Assembly: GCA_001804865.1 (NCBI GenBank)
Contig: MHBK01000051.1
Span: 1 to 64,000 of the forward strand
DNA from: Lentisphaerae bacterium GWF2_57_35
GTDB lineage: Bacteria; Verrucomicrobiota; Kiritimatiellia; CAIQIC01; GWF2-57-35
Length of the DNA: 64,000 nucleotides
Direction of reading: 5' to 3'
How positions within the stretch are numbered: the stretch's first letter is position 1; each line of letters opens with the position of its first letter. Positions 51,547 to 59,789 of this stretch are shown piece by piece. Made by a program: the position numbers and the translations under genes. A model generated the notes under the pieces. The model did no database searches, was not told the origin of the DNA, and worked only from the letters and a program-made list of their open reading frames with translations.

Positions 51547-53244
51547 ATGAAAAAGAAAAAACATCTCACGGACGATTCCGGCGAACTGCGTCTCCGCGCC
51601 GAAACCCGGCTGCAAGAGCAGCCGACGAGTGCGCCTGCGCCTGCCGAAGGCGTCGAAACACAACGGCTGCTACACGAATTACAAGTCCACCAGGTCGAAT
51701 TGGAGATGCAAAACGAGGAACTCAAGGAAACCAGAGACAAGTTGGAGTCGCTGCTGGAGAAATATACCGACCTGTACGACTTTGCCCCGGTGGGCTACCT
51801 GACCCTCGACCCGGAGGGAACGATTCTTGAGTCCAACCTGGCGGGGGCCGCCTTGCTAAGGCTCGGGCGAGCGGCCTTGGTAAACCGGCGCTTTGGTTGT
51901 TTCGTTTCCGAGGAGGACCGTTCCGCCTTCAGTCCGTTTCTCAAAAGGGCGTTTGAGAGCAAAACGCGGGAGATTTGCGAGATAACGCTTTCCGTGGAAG
52001 GCCGGCCGCCGATCGGGGTGAGGATGGAGGCCTCCATTCTTGAGTCGGGTCATGCTTGCCGGGTGGTGTTGACGGACATCACCGAACGCAAGCAGCTCGA
52101 AGTGGACCGGCTCATTCTCAGCAAGCTGGAGTCCACCGGAATTCTGGCGGGCGGCATTGCCCATGATTTTAACAATCTTCTTACCGTGATCCTCTTGGAT
52201 CTTGAATTGACCCAGGCTCTTATGCTTTCCAACGGAGAGGAGGCGACTCGTCGTTTGGAGGAAGCCAAACGAAGCGTGCGAATGGCCCAGGGCTTAACCC
52301 AGCAATTAGTCACCTTTGCCAAGGGCGGCGAGCCGATTCGGAAACCGACGTTCTTGCCCGGAGTAATTCAGGAATCCGTCGGGATCGCCTTGAGCGGCTC
52401 TACGGTGCGGAGCGATTTTTTATTGCCGGAAGGCCTTTGGCCCGCGGAGGTGGATCCAGGGCAATTCAGTCAAGTCATTCGGAATATCGCCCTGAATGCC
52501 CGTGAGGCCATGCCGAAGGGAGGGATGATTTCGGTTCAGGCTGCGAATGTGGTTAGCACGGCCCGGAAAAACGTACCCTTGCCGCCTGGAGCCTACATCC
52601 GAGTGAGCATTACCGACCGGGGCGAAGGCATACCGAAGGAACTTCTTCCAAAAATCTTCGATCCGTATTTCTCCACCAAACAACGGGGAACTCAGAAGGG
52701 AATGGGACTGGGCCTGGCCATTTGTCATTCCGTCGTTCAAAAACATGGGGGAACCATTGAGGTGGAGTCGAAATCAGGGGTTGGAACTACTTTCCATCTC
52801 TATTTTCCTGCCGTTCGACAAATGCCCAAAAAATTGAAAGTTTCGGCGCCGAAGCCCCTTTCTCGATATTATAAAATTCTGGTGATGGATGACGAGGAAT
52901 GGTTGAGGAATGTGGTGGGGGCCACGCTGCAGCAGATGGGTCATGAAGTGGAATTGACGGAGGAGGGCGAGGGCGCTATCGAGGCTTTCGAAAGAGCCTG
53001 GGAAATAGGCCTGCCCTTCGATATCGTGATTCTCGATTTGACGATTCGCGGCGGCATGGGGGGACAGGAGGCGATCCAGTCGTTGCGCCGAATCGACTCC
53101 GGCATCAAGGCGATTGTCATGAGCGGCTACTCCAACGATCCCGTGATTTTGGAGCATGAGCGATACGGATTCAAGGGCGCCTTGCCTAAGCCCTTCGATG
53201 CCGGAAAGCTGCAAGCGGTTATTTCCCGGATTATGGAGAACTGA
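51547..53244 (+). CDS. Soluble PAS-histidine kinase-receiver hybrid
   Basis: The protein is 565 aa. It begins with an HELQVHQVELEMQNEEL coiled coil, the same input helix seen in PAS kinases associated with CheB-CheR fusions. PAS lies at ~75-182. HisKA has H206 in GGIAHDFNNLL. The HATPase has IRNIALNAREAMPKGG and GMGLGLAICHSVV. The C-terminal receiver has Asp in IVILDLTIRGGMGG. It is the likely signalling partner of the CheB-CheR fusion, with which it forms a bicistron. Confidence 0.92.
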   Translation: MKKKKHLTDDSGELRLRAETRLQEQPTSAPAPAEGVETQRLLHELQVHQVELEMQNEELKETRDKLESLLEKYTDLYDFAPVGYLTLDPEGTILESNLAGAALLRLGRAALVNRRFGCFVSEEDRSAFSPFLKRAFESKTREICEITLSVEGRPPIGVRMEASILESGHACRVVLTDITERKQLEVDRLILSKLESTGILAGGIAHDFNNLLTVILLDLELTQALMLSNGEEATRRLEEAKRSVRMAQGLTQQLVTFAKGGEPIRKPTFLPGVIQESVGIALSGSTVRSDFLLPEGLWPAEVDPGQFSQVIRNIALNAREAMPKGGMISVQAANVVSTARKNVPLPPGAYIRVSITDRGEGIPKELLPKIFDPYFSTKQRGTQKGMGLGLAICHSVVQKHGGTIEVESKSGVGTTFHLYFPAVRQMPKKLKVSAPKPLSRYYKILVMDDEEWLRNVVGATLQQMGHEVELTEEGEGAIEAFERAWEIGLPFDIVILDLTIRGGMGGQEAIQSLRRIDSGIKAIVMSGYSNDPVILEHERYGFKGALPKPFDAGKLQAVISRIMEN

Positions 53245-53259
53245 CGCGTTTAATCAACC

Positions 53260-53296
53260 CATTGCGCGACGCCCCAATCTTGGGGCAGCGCGTTGG
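53260..53296 (+). terminator. Terminator-like hairpin after the hybrid kinase
   Basis: GCGCG-AC-GCCCC pairs with GGGGC-AG-CGCG, so the stem is ~11 bp with one internal mismatch. It starts ~16 bp after the stop. Only a weak T-rich stretch (TTTAAT) follows, so termination may be inefficient. Copy B of the 91-bp repeat starts 10 bp downstream. Confidence 0.5.
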
Positions 53297-53306
53297 CTTT
53301 AATCGA

Positions 53307-53397
53307 CCTTATCCCTGTCTTCACGAGCCGATCTTTACATCTAAGAAAGTATGCCATAAAACGAAGAACTCAATGCGTGGAAAAGACTCGTTATTCG
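53307..53397. repeat. 91-bp direct repeat, copy B
   Basis: Gapless partner of 48588-48678, with seven differences, six of them transitions. It lies between the end of the hybrid kinase gene and the 3' end of the convergent channel gene. The two copies bracket exactly the CheB-CheR/kinase bicistron. Confidence 0.85.
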
Positions 53398-53417
53398 CGG
53401 CCCCGGCGCATGGCGTT

Positions 53418-54239
53418 TCACCGCTCCGGCGGAGGCCGCGACCGTGTGCGGAGGTCGCTGCGCAGCGCGATCAACTCCTCCCGAAGAGCGGCAAGCTCTT
53501 TGGCCCCGGCCCGTTCAGCTAGGCTATTTTCCGCATCGCGGCCGATGAAGAAAGTCGCGAGCGTCGCCGTGACATAGCCAAAAACGGCAAAGGCATACAG
53601 CGCCAGGAAAACGCACAGCACGCGGCCCTCGAACGTCTGCGGCCAATACTGCGAACCCATGGTCGTCATGATCATGGCGGTCCACCAGAGCGCCTCCCCA
53701 TAACTGTTGAGGCCGTTGGGAGTCACGTTCTCGAAAGCGTACATTCCGGCCGCGCCGACGAAAAGAACCAGCACCGTAAGAGCGATCACGTAGCCAAAGC
53801 CCCGGCGGTGAAGGCTTGCGCCCAGCGCGCGCATGCCGCGGTTCAGCGAGCTTACCATGCGAAGTAAACGCAAACCTCGGCCTACGCGGGCCAGTCGGAG
53901 CAGCCGAAAGACTCGAAAGATGCGGAAAATACGCAATGCGGGCAGCAGCAAGGAAAGGGCAGCCAGCCAGTTGCTTTTAAGGTAAGCCGCTTTGCGGGGA
54001 GCCAGGATGAATTCCAGCACGAAATCGAGAATAAATACCATCCAGACGATCGATCCAATGCGCTCGAACGAAGGACTCTCGCCCCAGATCAGTTCCCCAA
54101 CCAGCAGCGCCAGCCACACGAAGGCGAGGATCAGCATCGGCGTTTCCAGCCAGTCCTCCAGACGTTGGAGCAGTTCGTAGCGCTCTTTTTCAAGAGACTT
54201 CTTATCGAAGTCGTTTTTGCCGGTGTTCAGGTCGCTCAT
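53418..54239 (-). CDS. Voltage-sensor-type cation channel with non-canonical selectivity filter
   Basis: The protein is 273 aa with six predicted membrane segments. S4 is striking, with regularly spaced arginines (LRIFRIFRVFRLLRLARVGRGLRLLR). S5 and S6 flank a pore loop reading ALWWTAMIMTTMGSQYWP. The filter is TMGSQ, where potassium channels have T-x-GYG. A C-terminal coiled coil (KELAALREELIALRSDL) could tetramerise the channel. The ion selectivity cannot be predicted. The gene is monocistronic and convergent with the signalling pair. Confidence 0.85.
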   Translation of the reverse strand: MSDLNTGKNDFDKKSLEKERYELLQRLEDWLETPMLILAFVWLALLVGELIWGESPSFERIGSIVWMVFILDFVLEFILAPRKAAYLKSNWLAALSLLLPALRIFRIFRVFRLLRLARVGRGLRLLRMVSSLNRGMRALGASLHRRGFGYVIALTVLVLFVGAAGMYAFENVTPNGLNSYGEALWWTAMIMTTMGSQYWPQTFEGRVLCVFLALYAFAVFGYVTATLATFFIGRDAENSLAERAGAKELAALREELIALRSDLRTRSRPPPER

Positions 54240-54404
54240 AATGGACCTCGCAATTTCTCAACCCTCTCGTCGAAGGTGTTCCGGATGCAAGTTACAAAGC
54301 CATGAGGTCCCGCGGAGAAGCGCGCGAAAGAGTAAAAACGACGGAAAACAGGGGGCGGGAAATCGCGGCAAATATGTTTTTCAGGTTCGCAAAGCGAACG
54401 CGTC

Positions 54405-54499
<95 letters not shown>

Positions 54500-54733
54500 G
54501 TTGCAAGCGAAAACGCAGTATGCCGATATAGAGGCGAAATGGTAAGAAAAATCTGAAGGAAAAGGATGGTCTTCGATTTTCAGCCATTTTTCGTCGTTGA
54601 GCATTCATGCGACGCCCTCCTTCCTCTTGTGCACGATGTTGGAATGCATCAATATAGGCGTGAAGGTTGGGAAAGCAAATGCCTGACGGCGAGCAAGGAC
54701 AACAAAGACGACAGCTCGGGAGTTGCTTATGGG

Positions 54734-55288
54734 TTAATGTCGATTCCGTTCGTTGAGACGGGCGCGGGTCATGCGTTCGCGCAGGCCGCCTTCTTTTACG
54801 AAGGACTCTTCCAGCTTCTGAATCTGCTGGCCCAGCAGATAACTGGATACGCGGATCAGGCCGATGATGACGTTGGCGGAGATCGCGGGGTCTGAATGCT
54901 CGATGCCCTTGCGAAAGTGCTCATAGGAGGCGTCAGGAATCCGGTTGAGCTCCCGAAGTCGCTTTGCATAGGGGTGGTCTTTGGCCCATTCGGCGAAATC
55001 GCTCGTTCGCAGAAAGTCGCGATAATCCTCGAGGAGTTCTTCGAGGCTGGCCCGAGCCACGTTGGTTAGCTTGATCTCCATCTCCTTGGAAGTCGCGGAA
55101 GCCATGCTGCCTTCGATGATGTTTTGCTTGCCGGAGCGCGCCGCTTGAATCATCTGATCGTAGGTGCGGTCGCGCTTTTCAAAAAAGCGGTCGCAAAAAT
55201 ACACCGTGGCGTCGTACACAATCTGCGCTTTCTGATAGGAAAGAAGCTTTTTGTAGCCGCCATGAGGCGGAATGAAGCCTTGTGTCAT
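54734..55288 (-). CDS. Four-helix-bundle protein (S23/IVP-like)
   Basis: The protein is 184 aa. It has YKKLLSYQKAQIVYDATVYFCDRFF, then RTYDQMIQAARSGKQNIIEGSMAS, and KLTNVARASLEELLEDYRDFL. These are the family's conserved helices. Homologues are encoded in many bacteria, sometimes within 23S rRNA intervening sequences; this one is free-standing. The function is unknown. A possible extra N-terminal or C-terminal extension of ~60 residues sets it apart from the ~120-aa members. 54500-54733 shows no gene. Confidence 0.88.
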   Translation of the reverse strand: MTQGFIPPHGGYKKLLSYQKAQIVYDATVYFCDRFFEKRDRTYDQMIQAARSGKQNIIEGSMASATSKEMEIKLTNVARASLEELLEDYRDFLRTSDFAEWAKDHPYAKRLRELNRIPDASYEHFRKGIEHSDPAISANVIIGLIRVSSYLLGQQIQKLEESFVKEGGLRERMTRARLNERNRH

Positions 55289-55328
55289 GTGAACCCTCCT
55301 TTAAAGGACAGCAAGGACACCAGCGACA

Positions 55329-57368
55329 TCAAAGACTTTTTTTAGTCCTTGCTGTCCTTGGAGTCTTTGATGTCCTTTGCTTTTCAATTGACTTTTCCTC
55401 TTTATTCCTGAATTTTGGCGCCGCTTTCAGGTAGGCAAACGCGCCGACGAGCAACGCGATTCCGACGAGCAGGAAGGCCAGCACGCGGTAGATCGGCGCC
55501 GTGTTGTCGAGATCGACGAAAAAGACTTTGCCGACGACGACCGCAAACAGCAACAAGCCGGCCAGGCGCAAGCCCCGGAGATTTTTCGAAATGCCGCCGC
55601 CCACGAAGGTCACCGCATACAAAGCCCACAACACCGACAGTCCGCCGGCCTGGAAGGAAGGCAGCTTCCAATAAAGTAGGGCGTTCAATTCCAAGGTCGT
55701 ATAAACGAACAACATAAAAATCCCAGCCCCATAAAAAGCCTTCCGAAAAAAACCGGCCCCCCTGGCCGGGGCTGAAGCGGCCTCGACCATGCCTTGAGGC
55801 CGTCGTCGTTCCAGCATAAACGCGCCAAAGATCGAACCGATGCTCACTCCAAACGTCCAAAGGCGCGACGACAACTCCCGCAGGTAATCGCGAAAGGCCG
55901 CGTCGGCCTCATGACCCGCGAAAGAAAAGTTCCGATCCATATCCACCGCCGCCAGCTTCAGGAATACGACGACGTACAGGAAATAGGACAGCGACCGCAG
56001 AAACGGACTGCCCACCCGGCCGCTGAGCCAGAGAAACATCAACGCCAGCAGCGCCCAGCTCAACGTGAGGGATTCTTTTTCCAAAACCAGCGGCATGGTC
56101 AGCGTCGCATAGAACCCGGCCAGCGCGATCAACGAAATCAACAGCGAGCGATCGCCCTTCCCAAGTTTGAGCAGCAGGAAGACATGGGCCACGTAGAAAG
56201 CCGACAACGCGGCGCTCAGCACCGCCGGCCAGGGCCGCCCAAACTCATGCTGGATGAGTCCATGCGCCAGCCCGGAAAATACGAGCGCATTGGCCAGCAG
56301 ATAAATAATCTCCAACACCGTGACGCGCTCGCCTTTGGCCGCGTTGTGCCAGTAAACGATCGAGGTGTGCAGCACAAACAGCAGGGACATCAGCGTCATG
56401 ACCACGGCAAAGTCCTCCCGCTCGTAGCCCAGGAGCGAACCCGCAACCATCAGCCAGGTCAGGACAAAACCCAGGTAATTCAACAGCCGCCAGGGCTTGA
56501 AGTGCGACAGCGCCAGAATGCCCGAGCCCAGCAACAGCAGATACGAATAGAGCACCGGGAAGTTCGGCTCGCCGGTCCGAAGCATGATCGGAGTACAGAA
56601 GCCGCCGACGATGCCGAGTATGGCCACCAGCATGGAATCGACCCGCACCGAAATGAAGCCCGCGGCGAGCGTGACCAGGATCATCAGGAAAAAGGCCGCC
56701 CACAACGGAACCAAACGATACATCTGCCCCGCCGCGTACAGGCTGAAGTAAAGGGTGGCCAGCCCACCGCCAAACAACCCCTGCCCCATTAAATGATACT
56801 TCTTTCCAAACAGCCGATAGCCGCCGGCCAACATGCCGCCCCCGGCCAACATCGCCATGCCTGTCCGGCCCAGCGGACCGATCAGATCCTTGTCGATGGA
56901 CCACTTCAGGAAATAGCCCACGCAGGCCACAATGACCACAATTCCCGCGCGCAGCAGCCACGTGCTGGCCACGGCAAACTCGACGCTCACGTCCTTCCGG
57001 CGATACTCCTCCCCCACGAGAATCCACTGTCCTATCCGGGAAAGGATATCTCCAACCAACGAAGGTTTTGGAGGAGGAAGCGGTTCGCTTATCCGGACCG
57101 GCGCAGGGGCTTGAAGGGGACGAATCGGGGGCGCCGCAACCGGTTTGGGCGGCGGAGGCAGCGGAGCCGGCTCCGCTGCCGCCGGCTTTTGCGGCGGCGC
57201 GGATTCTTTTTCCGGTTCCGCAGACGGCTTTGCCGTCAATTTAGACAACAAGCTGCGGACGGTACGCTGCTCGGTCCGAATCTCGTCGAGCAGCGACCCC
57301 AAGACGGATAAGCGGGAAAGCACGACCCCAACCAACACCAGCAAAACGACTATGAAGACCATTTCCAT
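55329..57368 (-). CDS. DUF2339 multi-spanning membrane protein
   Basis: The protein is 679 aa from MEMVFIVVLLVLVG. An N-terminal TM and coiled segment are followed by a Pro-rich linker (~45-110). Then at least 18 hydrophobic segments follow, with the DUF2339 pattern W-x-x-x-A-x-x-I-x-x-x-V-x-Y-x-x-x-x-S-I-D and repeated short helices. The function is unknown. AGAGGTC precedes the ATG at 57368, so the gene overlaps the upstream YdjM-like gene by 19 nt. A start at 57401 would enlarge the overlap. Confidence 0.85.
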   Translation of the reverse strand: MEMVFIVVLLVLVGVVLSRLSVLGSLLDEIRTEQRTVRSLLSKLTAKPSAEPEKESAPPQKPAAAEPAPLPPPPKPVAAPPIRPLQAPAPVRISEPLPPPKPSLVGDILSRIGQWILVGEEYRRKDVSVEFAVASTWLLRAGIVVIVACVGYFLKWSIDKDLIGPLGRTGMAMLAGGGMLAGGYRLFGKKYHLMGQGLFGGGLATLYFSLYAAGQMYRLVPLWAAFFLMILVTLAAGFISVRVDSMLVAILGIVGGFCTPIMLRTGEPNFPVLYSYLLLLGSGILALSHFKPWRLLNYLGFVLTWLMVAGSLLGYEREDFAVVMTLMSLLFVLHTSIVYWHNAAKGERVTVLEIIYLLANALVFSGLAHGLIQHEFGRPWPAVLSAALSAFYVAHVFLLLKLGKGDRSLLISLIALAGFYATLTMPLVLEKESLTLSWALLALMFLWLSGRVGSPFLRSLSYFLYVVVFLKLAAVDMDRNFSFAGHEADAAFRDYLRELSSRLWTFGVSIGSIFGAFMLERRRPQGMVEAASAPARGAGFFRKAFYGAGIFMLFVYTTLELNALLYWKLPSFQAGGLSVLWALYAVTFVGGGISKNLRGLRLAGLLLFAVVVGKVFFVDLDNTAPIYRVLAFLLVGIALLVGAFAYLKAAPKFRNKEEKSIEKQRTSKTPRTARTKKSL

Positions 57369-57937
57369 CGTCGACCTCTTTGTTTGAGCGCCCATTTCCA
57401 AACCAACACCGCCAGCAGGATCGGCAGGCAGACCAGAAAATCCACGATCATGACTTTAACATTATGCCACTGAAAAAGCGCGGCCACGTTGGCTTTCTCG
57501 GGACCCAGGAAGTACGAGCGATTGAAGAGGAAATAGTCGCTCTGAAAGGGCCAGAAGGCCATCACCCCATAAGGATAGCTGGTGTCTTCCGTCAGATAGT
57601 CGATGCCCAAATGACTCAACGCCGCCAGAAAAAAGAGCACAAAGCAGCGCCAGCCGTCTTCAGGATGAAAGGACCTCCAGCACAAATAGACGCCGGCCGA
57701 CATCAAAAACACCCACCCCAACGTGTGCGTGTAGGCATGATGAAACGCATTCAGGTTGCCCACCCATAGACCCGGGAGCAAATCCAAATCGGGAGAGCCG
57801 GACAAGAAAAGAGTTGCCGCCAACAAACCCCACTTCTCCCGAAACGCGCTCCACGCATAGCGCCAGGAGCCTTTTGGCAACACATAAGCAAGCCCCAGCG
57901 AAAGACCGATCATTCCATGTGAAACAGGGGAGGACAT
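57350..57937 (-). CDS. YdjM-like membrane metal-dependent hydrolase family protein (DUF457)
   Basis: The protein is 195 aa with four to five TM segments. It has SHGMIGLSLGLAY, GSPDLDLLPGL (the PD-x-D motif) and HHAYTHTLGW. These His and Asp residues are those of the YdjM/DUF457 family, whose members are annotated as inner-membrane metal-dependent hydrolases with little direct evidence. It lies 12 bp after the small exported-protein gene, in one minus-strand operon. Confidence 0.85.
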   Translation of the reverse strand: MSSPVSHGMIGLSLGLAYVLPKGSWRYAWSAFREKWGLLAATLFLSGSPDLDLLPGLWVGNLNAFHHAYTHTLGWVFLMSAGVYLCWRSFHPEDGWRCFVLFFLAALSHLGIDYLTEDTSYPYGVMAFWPFQSDYFLFNRSYFLGPEKANVAALFQWHNVKVMIVDFLVCLPILLAVLVWKWALKQRGRRWKWSS

Positions 57938-57949
57938 TACTACATTTCC

Positions 57950-58432
57950 TTATTCGGGCTTCAATTCGACGGCATCCACCGCCAAGGCCAGCTCGCGGGG
58001 ATCTCGGCCCAGGCTCTCGCGATAAGCCATTCGAAGCACCAGCCGATTCTTTCCGGCCAGCAAATACTCCGACGGAACGGGCAGGTCATAGACCTGGAAC
58101 GAGGGATTGTGTTCGCAGAGAAACTCGCCGAGATAGCGGTCATTAAGAATTACTCCGACCTTCTGCCGACGCCAGCCCATGTATTGCGGAGCCGCCGTCA
58201 CGTACAGCCGCATGGCGGCCGGCGCGGCCAGCTCGAACCACACATCCGCTTCCATGCGGTCGATCCACTGAAACGTTCTTTCGCTGTCTTTCTCCCGTTT
58301 GGACCAGCCGAAACCCAGAGAGGATTCCGACGGCGGCGCCCCCACATCGATTAAAACGCCGGAGGATGCCGGGGAGCCCCACCCGACCGCGGCGCAGAGC
58401 AACAGACCCGCCATTTGTCTACGAATTAGCAC
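57950..58432 (-). CDS. Exported protein, 160 aa, unknown family
   Basis: From the GTG at 58432 the N-terminus is basic then hydrophobic (RRQMAGLLLCAAVGWGSPASSG), a signal peptide. The mature part is a beta-rich domain (FQWIDRMEADVWFELAAPAAMRLYV; VGVILNDRYLGEFLCE; YLLAGKNRLVLRMAYRE) that resembles galactose-binding-like modules. The upstream gene stops 5 bp before. ATG at 58414 is the alternative start. No enzymatic motif is visible. Confidence 0.6.
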   Translation of the reverse strand: MLIRRQMAGLLLCAAVGWGSPASSGVLIDVGAPPSESSLGFGWSKREKDSERTFQWIDRMEADVWFELAAPAAMRLYVTAAPQYMGWRRQKVGVILNDRYLGEFLCEHNPSFQVYDLPVPSEYLLAGKNRLVLRMAYRESLGRDPRELALAVDAVELKPE

Positions 58433-58436
58433 CCGT

Positions 58437-59423
58437 TCAGTTCCCCACGGCCTGCCGGATCGCCGCCAACAGCTCCCCACCCTGCAAGTCACGGCCGATA
58501 ATCATGCCGTTCCGGTCGAGAAGAAAATTGGTTGCATCGCCGAAGATGTCCAGCTGCCGGGCCAAGCCCCCGTCCTTCATCACCACCGGCCAAGTCATTC
58601 CGTTGGCGGCGGCAAACGCAGCGCCCTCTTGCTTGTTCGGGGCAATGTAGACGCCGACGATCTCAAAACCCGCCGGCTTGAATTCCCGGTACGCCGACAT
58701 CAGCACCGGCAACCCGCTGCGCCAGGGCGTCCAGCTTTCCGCCCAGAAATCGACCAAGACCACCCTCCCGCGATATTTGGACAGGTCGACGGTTACACCC
58801 TCCGCATTGCTTCCCTTAAACTCGGGGAACATGCGCCCCGGGGCATAGCGGGCCCGCTTCCTATACATTTCCATGGATGTCACGGAAATGGATTCGCTGC
58901 CCCGGGCATTCGCCCGGGTCACTGACAGCGGGACCTCTCTGCCCTGACCGCCCGAAAACGAATAATGCTCCGGGTCGTAATAAGGGCTTGCCTTGAAAGC
59001 CGAAATCAATAGCCGGATGGCCTCCTCGTCGCCCAGCTTGGAATAAACCTCCGCCTCGCGGACGTACACCCGGGGCATGGCCCGCACGTTCATGGAGCCG
59101 TAACGCCGACGCGTCTCTTCCAGAATGGTCAACGCCGTCGCCTGGTCGTGCAGCATGTCGCTATAAACCATTGCCTTGATCAAATTGACTTCAACCAGGT
59201 CATTCCACGCTTCGGCCTTTTGAGCCTTGTCAATCATCCGATCCATCTGGGAAAAGAGGGCTTTCCAATCCGATTCAGGATAATACCCATGTCCCATGGC
59301 CTGAAGCTTGCTCAACAAGGCATTTCGCTCCGCCGCCAGACTGCCGTCCTGCGCCCAAACGACCGTAACAAGCAGCATAAACAAGCCCGCTCCCAAGATG
59401 CTTTTAATATGCTTTCCAACCAT
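58437..59423 (-). CDS. TlpA-like redoxin-family protein without CxxC
   Basis: The protein is 328 aa. A signal peptide (~1-25) is followed by a helical, TPR-like N-terminal region (~30-165). The C-terminal thioredoxin-like domain (~195-325) has MFPEFKGSNAEGVTVDLSKYRGRVVLVDFWAESWTPWRSGLPVL, then FEIVGVYI and a late NFLLDRNG. The active site expected as W-C-x-x-C is instead WAESWTPW, with no cysteines, so it cannot do classical thiol exchange. It probably keeps the fold for binding. Confidence 0.82.
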   Translation of the reverse strand: MVGKHIKSILGAGLFMLLVTVVWAQDGSLAAERNALLSKLQAMGHGYYPESDWKALFSQMDRMIDKAQKAEAWNDLVEVNLIKAMVYSDMLHDQATALTILEETRRRYGSMNVRAMPRVYVREAEVYSKLGDEEAIRLLISAFKASPYYDPEHYSFSGGQGREVPLSVTRANARGSESISVTSMEMYRKRARYAPGRMFPEFKGSNAEGVTVDLSKYRGRVVLVDFWAESWTPWRSGLPVLMSAYREFKPAGFEIVGVYIAPNKQEGAAFAAANGMTWPVVMKDGGLARQLDIFGDATNFLLDRNGMIIGRDLQGGELLAAIRQAVGN

Positions 59424-59589
59424 GACGAACTCCTTTTCTCAAACCCGATGCCTGCTTCCGGCAAACAGGCCGACGAGTTCTTCTTCGTCGCGTGTTAACA
59501 CAAATCGATGCAAGATCTTTAATTTCAATCATCGTGCACCGGCAACCACAGCCGGTCAACATCGAAAAAGCATGGGAGAGGAGTCAGAG

Positions 59590-59720
59590 TGCATCCCGAC
59601 ACGGCCGCAACAGCGGACGGCGACGGAGCGCCGTCCCTACCTTTCTTTGCCGTTGGTAGGGCGCTCACTCCGCTGAGCGCCTTCTTTTCCGCATATGACC
59701 TGCGGCCGCGTCGGGATGCA
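59590..59720. repeat. Nested cruciform containing two REP hairpins
   Basis: The outer arms (59590-59609 and 59701-59720) form a 20-bp inverted repeat with one mismatch. Inside are hairpins GGACGGCG/CGCCGTCC (59615-59636) and GGCGCTCA/TGAGCGCC (59660-59681). Both carry GTAG/CTAC head motifs facing each other. Loops are ACGGAG and CTCCGC. It fills most of the 366-bp gap 59424-59789, which contains no gene. Confidence 0.75.
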
Positions 59721-59789
59721 TCCAGGGGCGCCCGGCATTTTAATTACCGCCCGGAAGCCGCCGTCCCGATCGATCAAAGGCCGTACAGG

